From a virus: a stretch of DNA of 35,299 bases. Location of the stretch: IMG/VR virus record IMGVR_UViG_3300023199_000272, positions 1 to 35,299 of that record, one strand, 5' to 3'. Under the pieces are notes generated by a model that saw only the letters and a program-made list of their open reading frames with translations, was not told where the DNA came from and did not search any database. Positions 31,613-35,299 of this stretch are shown piece after piece. Position 1 is the stretch's first letter. Each line of letters opens with the position of its first letter. The position numbers were made by a program, and so were the translations under genes.

Positions 31613-31641
31613 ATAAAACGCTATATTTTGCTCACCGTCAA
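31613..31641 (-). promoter_or_regulatory. Candidate promoter for the coiled-coil/HAD/terminase transcript
   Basis: On the minus strand TTGACG (31636-31641) and TTTTAT (31613-31618) are separated by exactly 17 bases, matching the sigma-70 consensus at five and four of six positions. The likely start would lie about 75 bases before the coiled-coil gene. The gap 31531-31696 holds no gene. A TGAT-ATTTTG-ATCA dyad lies just upstream and could be an operator. Confidence 0.5.
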
Positions 31642-31721
31642 CCAAAAATGCTTGATATTTTGATCATTTCTTTGGGTTCATTGGGTTGCATCACCCTCAA
31701 TCAGCATTGAGTGACGGCCGC

Positions 31722-32057
31722 TCAACGCGCTCGCGAACATTGCGCTTGCGGCCAAACCGCTGAACAGCCACCACGTGCAGCTGAAGCTGAGCGCCAGTGC
31801 GAGTGGCGATGGCGGCCGCGGAGTTGCGCAGCTGTCCAATCGGCAAGCTTTTTGTGCGCCAGGTCCTGCTGCTCGTGAGTTAGGCCATTTGTCCCGGCTG
31901 CGTGAACGCCAGAGCTGAGGCCTTCTGTCAAAAGCGCGTCATGTGCTGCGACGAATACAAAACCCCTTTCGCAGGTGTGATATTTTGCGGTTTCCGGGTG
32001 TTTCCACGTGTCATGCAAAACGTTCGTTGTGGGCACCTTGACGCGATAGCAATTCAT
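31722..32057 (-). CDS. Small unknown protein, C-terminus possibly out of frame
   Basis: This 111-residue protein opens with natural sequence (MNCYRVKVPTTNVLHDTWKH, CERGFVFVAAHDALLTEGLS, THEQQDLAHKKLADWTAAQ), then turns to Arg/His/Ser-rich sequence that looks like a wrong frame. The next frame over the same bases reads IGQLRNSAAAIATRTGAQLQ then LHVVAVQRFGRKRNVRERVE, stopping at 31697. The start overlaps the upstream gene's stop as ATGA, so it is translationally coupled. It is first-expressed region, function unknown. Confidence 0.5.
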   Translation of the reverse strand: MNCYRVKVPTTNVLHDTWKHPETAKYHTCERGFVFVAAHDALLTEGLSSGVHAAGTNGLTHEQQDLAHKKLADWTAAQLRGRHRHSHWRSASAARGGCSAVWPQAQCSRAR

Positions 32058-32275
32058 CTGGGCGGCTCCGCTACAGCTTGAGCGGCTTCAAGCATTTTTA
32101 GGCAAAGCTGCTCGCGGCCCTCAGGGCAATTAATCGATATTGATATGTTGCTTGCGCTCGTGTGCTGTGCCACGCCAACTTGGGATGCGCTCCAAAGCGC
32201 AAATGCCGCCGTGGCAAAAGCCGCGAGCCAAATGATCGTATCTCTATTGGTTTTTTGCACTTTCATTTCCTTCAT
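32054..32275 (-). CDS. Small single-pass membrane protein
   Basis: This is 73 residues from the ATG at 32275 (70 from 32266). A basic start (MKEMKVQKTNRD) precedes one membrane segment (TIIWLAAFATAAFALWSASQ). The exported tail has two Cys (NCPEGREQLCLKMLEAAQAV). It is not a lipoprotein because no Cys sits at the helix end. It is the first gene leftward from the divergent control region and couples to the next gene by ATGA. Start choice and function are uncertain. Confidence 0.5.
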   Translation of the reverse strand: MKEMKVQKTNRDTIIWLAAFATAAFALWSASQVGVAQHTSASNISISINCPEGREQLCLKMLEAAQAVAEPPR

Positions 32276-32716
32276 TGGTGTGCGGGCGCGCGCCGGGAAC
32301 CTTGAGCCTCGCTGGCTTGGTTCTCCTTTCGGCGACACCCGTCCCCGTTGTGTTTCTGTGAAAATTCCCGCTGATGGAGCATGGTTGTTTGACGGGGTGG
32401 GGGTGTTTTCCCTGCCCCAATGTTGGGAATTTTCTGCAGAGGAACGCTAAGCCACTGTGATCTTTGGACAAATGTTTTGAGCAGTGTGTTCTAGACGGGA
32501 GCTAACGCAGGGCCATCACCTCCCCCACCGGCATATCCTCAGTGCACGCACATTCTCAGCGTTGTTGGCGTAATGTGTGTGCGAGCCAGCGTGCAATCGT
32601 GCACTTTTGGCTCATGCTGCGTATTTTAGTGCTCGTATTCTTGTAGGCGAGTGCACCAAAACCGCGCAACAGTCCCGCGCGTTAATAGCACACTTGCGAG
32701 GCAAATTGTAACAATT
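32276..32716. promoter_or_regulatory. Divergent control region without a clear gene
   Basis: About 440 bases lie between leftward and rightward genes. Seen in it: a 10-bp perfect inverted repeat, GAAAATTCCC (32360-32369) and GGGAATTTTC (32425-32434), enclosing a TGGGG/CCCCA hairpin; GTGCAC at 32542, 32599 and 32651; a dyad GTGCA-atcg-TGCAC at 32591-32604, itself flanked by GAGCCA/TGGCTC. These could be operators. An AAAGGAG followed by no proper ATG precedes 32338 on the minus strand. I found no strong promoter pair, and the frames here read as noise. Confidence 0.5.
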
Positions 32717-33193
32717 ATGGCACGGAAACAGACAGGGCAAAGCGCAGCGCGGAAGACAAGCTCTCCCGAACTGCATGAACAAGCTTTGAAAAAGCGTTAT
32801 GAATTCAGGCACTTGTTGCACGACGTGCTTGAGCAGTTCTGTGGAGAGCGCACACTTATGGCGTTCAAAAAACTTATCCCCAAGATAACCAAATACAATC
32901 GCAGTGGGCGCGCAGTTAGGGGCTTTGGCAGTGCTGTCATTCAACGGCGCATGGGTATCGCGCTTGTTGAGGCGCTTGAAAGAGAGACGCTGCACAAGAT
33001 CGGTGAAATTCAAGGCGAGCTTGCGGAGTGGCGCAAGACCCAGGCCGACGTTGCGCAACTTAAGCTTATGATATCAGACAAAACTTGCGCTCAAATGATC
33101 TTTGATGGGCACAAATATCCACCCGAGATGGCCAAGCGGCACGGTGGCATGTCAACGGCCCGCGTCTACTCGCTTCTGCGCAAATCACGATAA
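32717..33193 (+). CDS. Basic helical protein, unknown
   Basis: The product is 158 residues from the ATG at 32717; a GTG at 32651 would add 22 residues. Highly basic start (MARKQTGQSAARKTSSPELH), then helices (LKKRYEFRHLLHDVLEQFCG, ALVEALERETLHKIGEIQGE) and a C-terminal stretch (PPEMAKRHGGMSTARVYSLL) that could form an HTH-like end. The ribosome site is weak (GAGG 15 bases upstream). It is the first rightward gene after the control region, so a regulatory role is plausible, but no family is recognised. Confidence 0.55.
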   Translation: MARKQTGQSAARKTSSPELHEQALKKRYEFRHLLHDVLEQFCGERTLMAFKKLIPKITKYNRSGRAVRGFGSAVIQRRMGIALVEALERETLHKIGEIQGELAEWRKTQADVAQLKLMISDKTCAQMIFDGHKYPPEMAKRHGGMSTARVYSLLRKSR

Positions 33194-33290
33194 CTGTGTG
33201 CGCCATTGGCCACACTCGACACCTTGCTAATCAAACCATTTTGGTGCAGCCTTTTAGCGCCGATTTGGCAAAGCAACAGGCAAGGATGTC

Positions 33291-33962
33291 ATGAAAATGA
33301 AAAACTCAATCTTGACGGCGTTGATGTGCGCCCTCACGTTGACGGGGGCGCTGGCTCACAACGCAACCGCGAGCGAGCTGGGCGGCGGTGGCGCGATGAC
33401 GGGTGTGTTTCTCGGGTTTGGCGTCGGCGGGCAACGTGTGGAGGCGGACGCAACTGGCGTAGCGTCAATGAGTGAAACCGGCGCTATAGGACAGGCCGTC
33501 GCCATAGCTCAATATGATTTTGGCGGCCTAGTTGTTGGGGGTGAGGCGCAAGCGAGCTACGCAGATAACAAGGCGTCGGCCGACTGCTCAGCACCTATAG
33601 GATTTGCCGGCATCAACTGTGCATCGCAGCAACAGGTGTCCTTCGCGCTGCTCGGGCGCGTCGGCTTTGCGTTTGGTGGCTTTATGCCATATGCGACCGC
33701 TGGCTTTGCAGTTGCGCCAAATACATCGGCGGGATTGGAGGGCTTCGGTGTGAAGCTGTCTCAAGAACTCGATTACGACGGGAAAGCGTTCGGCGGTGGC
33801 GTTATGTGGCGCGCTGCCGACTGGGTTGCCGTAGACGTGCAGTATCTGAAAATTGATTACGACACTGAGGAGTTGTCAGTTCCTGCCATTGCGTTTTCAC
33901 AAGACGTGGAAATGGAGGAGCAGCGCGTTGTGGCGCGCGTACTATTTCCGATTTGGCGTTAA
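33291..33962 (+). CDS. Outer-membrane beta-barrel protein, possible lysogenic-conversion gene
   Basis: This 223-residue protein has a clear signal peptide (MKMKNSILTALMCALTLTGA, cleavage near NATAS/E) and a small-porin or opacity-protein pattern: alternating beta strands with Gly and aromatic residues (VFLGFGVGGQRV, AIAQYDFGGLVVGGEAQASY, FALLGRVGFAFGGFMPYATA, GGGVMWRAADWVAVDVQYLK), ending in hydrophobic sequence (RVVARVLFPIW) typical of barrel termini. Length fits an eight-stranded barrel. AAGGATGTC before ATG is a good ribosome site. It is on the plus strand, apart from the late genes and near the repressor, like lom of lambda, so expression from the prophage to alter the host surface is likely. 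Confidence 0.75.
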   Translation: MKMKNSILTALMCALTLTGALAHNATASELGGGGAMTGVFLGFGVGGQRVEADATGVASMSETGAIGQAVAIAQYDFGGLVVGGEAQASYADNKASADCSAPIGFAGINCASQQQVSFALLGRVGFAFGGFMPYATAGFAVAPNTSAGLEGFGVKLSQELDYDGKAFGGGVMWRAADWVAVDVQYLKIDYDTEELSVPAIAFSQDVEMEEQRVVARVLFPIWR

Positions 33963-34000
33963 AAAAATTCGCAATAACAGGCAAGGGCTTGTTAACTCAA

Positions 34001-34064
34001 GCTACGAGGCGGCGTAGGAGAGCTGTTTACTTTATTGCGGCCCAGCGCCTACGCTCCTCATAGC
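34001..34064 (+). promoter_or_regulatory. Long imperfect hairpin between the barrel gene and the HTH genes
   Basis: GCTACGAGGCGGCGTAGG (34001-34018) pairs with CCTACGCTCCTCATAGC (34048-34064): 16 pairs, one mismatch, one bulge, one G-U, 29-base loop. No U-run follows, so it is a weak terminator candidate. It ends ten bases before the GGAGGTG ribosome site of the next gene, so a leader structure or operator is as likely. Confidence 0.65.
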
Positions 34065-34085
34065 TTTGAAATCGGAGGTGCAATG

Positions 34086-34436
34086 ATGGCGGCTATTCCG
34101 AATGTGTACGAATTGGAACCGGCCGGAAACGAAGATTATCACGTCAAATTGAACGGCCCGGCAATGGCATTGCTAGCAAAGGCCCTTGGAAGAATTGACA
34201 GAGCCAAGGGGCGGGAGCTGCGACGGGCGCAAATTGAATGCGAAAGATTGAGAGAAGGTAGGGGCGAGAACGATGGCAAAAGTGATGGCGAAGACAATGG
34301 GCGGAAATGCGACGAAAACACAAGCTGCACCGTCGCGGAAAAGGAGACCGAAAGCCGCCAAGGCAAAGGCCGTAACCAGCGTGGCGGTGGATATCTTGGG
34401 CGAAAGGAAAAGGAAAAAGAACGCAGAGCTGCCTGA
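34086..34436 (+). CDS. Small protein with charged C-terminus, unknown
   Basis: This is 116 residues from the ATG at 34086 (another ATG at 34083); GGAGG is seven bases upstream. The first half looks folded (AIPNVYELEPAGNEDYHVKL, ALLAKALGRIDRAKGRELRR). From about residue 60 it becomes Gly/Glu/Lys/Arg-rich (GRGENDGKSDGEDNGRK), where its frame overlaps the start of the HTH gene for 164 bases. The tail may therefore be a by-product of coding for the HTH protein in another frame, or a frameshift may link the two. Function is unknown. Confidence 0.5.
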   Translation: MAAIPNVYELEPAGNEDYHVKLNGPAMALLAKALGRIDRAKGRELRRAQIECERLREGRGENDGKSDGEDNGRKCDENTSCTVAEKETESRQGKGRNQRGGGYLGRKEKEKERRAA

Positions 34437-34689
34437 GCATCGTCGCAGCACGTATCGCGATCCCGACATGCTTGAGTTAAGCAAACTTCTTGCAGAAGAC
34501 ACCCGGCCCTACTCAGAGATAACAAAGGAGTTTGGGGTTGTTTACGCCACCATGAAGAACTGGAGCGAGGAGGGCGAGACAAAAAGACCGCAGGCTGCAA
34601 CGATGCGCGCGATAGCCAAAACACTCGGCTATGATTTCAAGCTAGTTCCCGTCAGCAAAAGGAGCAAGGGCAATGGCTCGAATGCTTGA
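34273..34689 (+). CDS. HTH DNA-binding protein with basic N-terminus
   Basis: This 138-residue protein begins with a Lys/Ala-rich basic arm (KRRPKAAKAKAVTSVAVDIL) and ends with an XRE-like HTH: LELSKLLAEDTRPYSEITKE, FGVVYATMKNWSEEGETKRP and ATMRAIAKTLGYDFKLVPV. The last helix plus 'LGY-F-LVP' is common in small phage and rhizobial regulators. AGGGGCG gives a ribosome site before the ATG at 34273. It lies on the opposite strand to the repressor and converges with it, ending five bases from the repressor stop. A Cro-like or transcription-antagonist role is possible but inferred. Confidence 0.65.
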   Translation: MAKVMAKTMGGNATKTQAAPSRKRRPKAAKAKAVTSVAVDILGERKRKKNAELPEHRRSTYRDPDMLELSKLLAEDTRPYSEITKEFGVVYATMKNWSEEGETKRPQAATMRAIAKTLGYDFKLVPVSKRSKGNGSNA

Positions 34690-34693
34690 ATCG

Positions 34694-35299
34694 CTAATCA
34701 GCGTAATTAAACGATGGTTCGGGCGTAAACGTACCCAACACCATGCCCTTAACAACAACGTCGTCACCGCCAACCGAGACCTTTTCGCCATCGGTGAGGA
34801 GTGTCAGAGAATCGTCCGAAGCGGCAAGGGCGATGACATGCCTATAGAGGCGCCCAGAGACATTAGACACCATGTGATGAGAGCCAGGAACAATCGCGCC
34901 ACCCTTTCGGACAGCCACCAAGCTGCCCTCGCTGAAAATACCGCCACAATCCTCGACAACACGAGCAACGAAAGCCTCGGGCTCGTAAAGATCAATTGGC
35001 ATGGAAATCAAATGACGTTTGTGAGGCGGCAGTTTGGATTGCTCACGCCACAAGCCGGGAGCCAACTCGTAAGAGATGCGTAAGCGGCCGGGGATGCGGA
35101 GGGGCGCCAGCTCATCAAATGGCACCCCTAACGCCTCACCCGCGCGCTCTATCCAGTCTATTGATGTCTTTCTTTCCCCACGTATCAAACGCCCTATCTC
35201 TTGGTGTGACGTGCCCAAAATTCGGCCAAGCGCAGCCTGGCTGATGCCCAGCCGCTGGCGCGTTGCCTCCAGTTCATTCCAAGGCCGAAATTTTGGCAT
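34694..35299 (-). CDS. XRE/S24-type phage repressor, cleavage dyad apparently degenerate
   Basis: This 201-residue protein has an N-terminal XRE HTH (LEATRQRLGISQAALGRILG, SHQEIGRLIRGERKTSIDWI) and a C-terminal part with the LexA/CI fold pattern (FSEGSLVAVRKGGAIVPGSH, DDVVVKGMVLGTF). Such repressors hold the prophage silent and are cleaved under RecA control using a Ser-Lys dyad. Here the position expected for Ser (in D-S-M) reads D-C-G, and the position expected for Lys near the strand 'GRLYRHVIAL' reads Arg. The ATG is the last three bases of the window, so the operators and any cro gene lie beyond the edge. The HTH call is strong, the dyad loss moderately sure. Confidence 0.75.
   Translation of the reverse strand: MPKFRPWNELEATRQRLGISQAALGRILGTSHQEIGRLIRGERKTSIDWIERAGEALGVPFDELAPLRIPGRLRISYELAPGLWREQSKLPPHKRHLISMPIDLYEPEAFVARVVEDCGGIFSEGSLVAVRKGGAIVPGSHHMVSNVSGRLYRHVIALAASDDSLTLLTDGEKVSVGGDDVVVKGMVLGTFTPEPSFNYAD

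Noticed and set aside
32244-32471. 75-codon minus-strand frame in the control region
   Set aside because: It needs a TTG start, has no ribosome site, reads as Pro/His/Arg-rich noise and overlaps the better-supported small membrane protein gene.
32612-33058. 148-codon minus-strand frame
   Set aside because: It is antisense to the basic helical protein, Cys-rich without order, and crosses the control region.
34673-35083. 136-codon plus-strand frame over the repressor
   Set aside because: It lies opposite the well-supported XRE/S24 repressor and its sequence has no recognisable pattern, so it is a shadow frame.
1-35299. CRISPR array, insertion sequence or integrase
   Set aside because: No regularly spaced repeats, transposase motifs or integrase motifs were seen on either strand.

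Overview
The window looks like most of a temperate, short-tailed (podovirus-type) phage or prophage, probably of an alphaproteobacterium. The evidence is a continuous virion module on the minus strand (small-terminase-like protein, terminase large subunit, P22-type portal, scaffold-like protein, capsid, head-tail adaptor, tail hub, ejection-type proteins, tail fibre, lysis genes), a holin of the three-helix gene-transfer-agent type, and no tape-measure or contractile-tail genes. The host assignment is an inference from gene style. No integrase, DNA polymerase, primase or helicase is visible. The window begins on the stop codon of one gene and ends on the start codon of the repressor, so integration, lytic switch and replication genes probably lie outside it.

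Layout. From about 24.7 kb leftward to base 1 lies the late module, tightly packed with ATGA, TGATG or TAATG junctions. It has one structured break around the capsid gene: three hairpins before it, a UUCG-tetraloop hairpin after it, and a terminator after the capsid-accessory gene. The order is terL, portal, small conserved protein, scaffold, capsid, capsid accessory, helical adaptor-region protein, head-tail adaptor, ejection protein, tail hub, GNAT acetyltransferase, S74-ended structural protein, virion lysozyme, internal protein, second ejection protein, tail fibre with an RCC1-type propeller, two-domain endolysin, holin, and a small end gene. A tRNA-Gln(UUG) gene with encoded CCA sits directly upstream of terL.

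From 24.8 to 32.3 kb (minus strand) is an accessory/early cassette of small genes: an overlapping pair of membrane-protein frames, a five-helix membrane protein, a DUF5662-like protein, an Acb2/Tad1-like putative anti-CBASS protein, a frameshifted CGTQACIAG-type protein, a Com-like zinc ribbon, the small terminase candidate, a zinc-site plus HAD protein, and a long membrane-anchored coiled coil. It contains two unusual RNA candidates: a 46-nt tRNA-like acceptor/T-arm minihelix (28315-28360) whose CCA end overlaps a hairpin that would hide the ribosome site of the Com-like gene, and a roughly 164-nt nested structure in the gap at 27610-27773.

From 32.3 to 35.3 kb is a divergent control region, then plus-strand genes (an unknown basic protein, an outer-membrane beta-barrel that may be a lysogenic-conversion gene, two overlapping small genes including an HTH protein). 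These converge on a minus-strand XRE/S24-type repressor whose cleavage dyad appears degenerate.

The most distinctive candidate system is the cassette at about 26.7-28.4 kb: a predicted RNA-binding Com-like protein beside two structured RNAs and a predicted cyclic-nucleotide sponge. All functions are read from sequence motifs; nothing was searched or folded by program.
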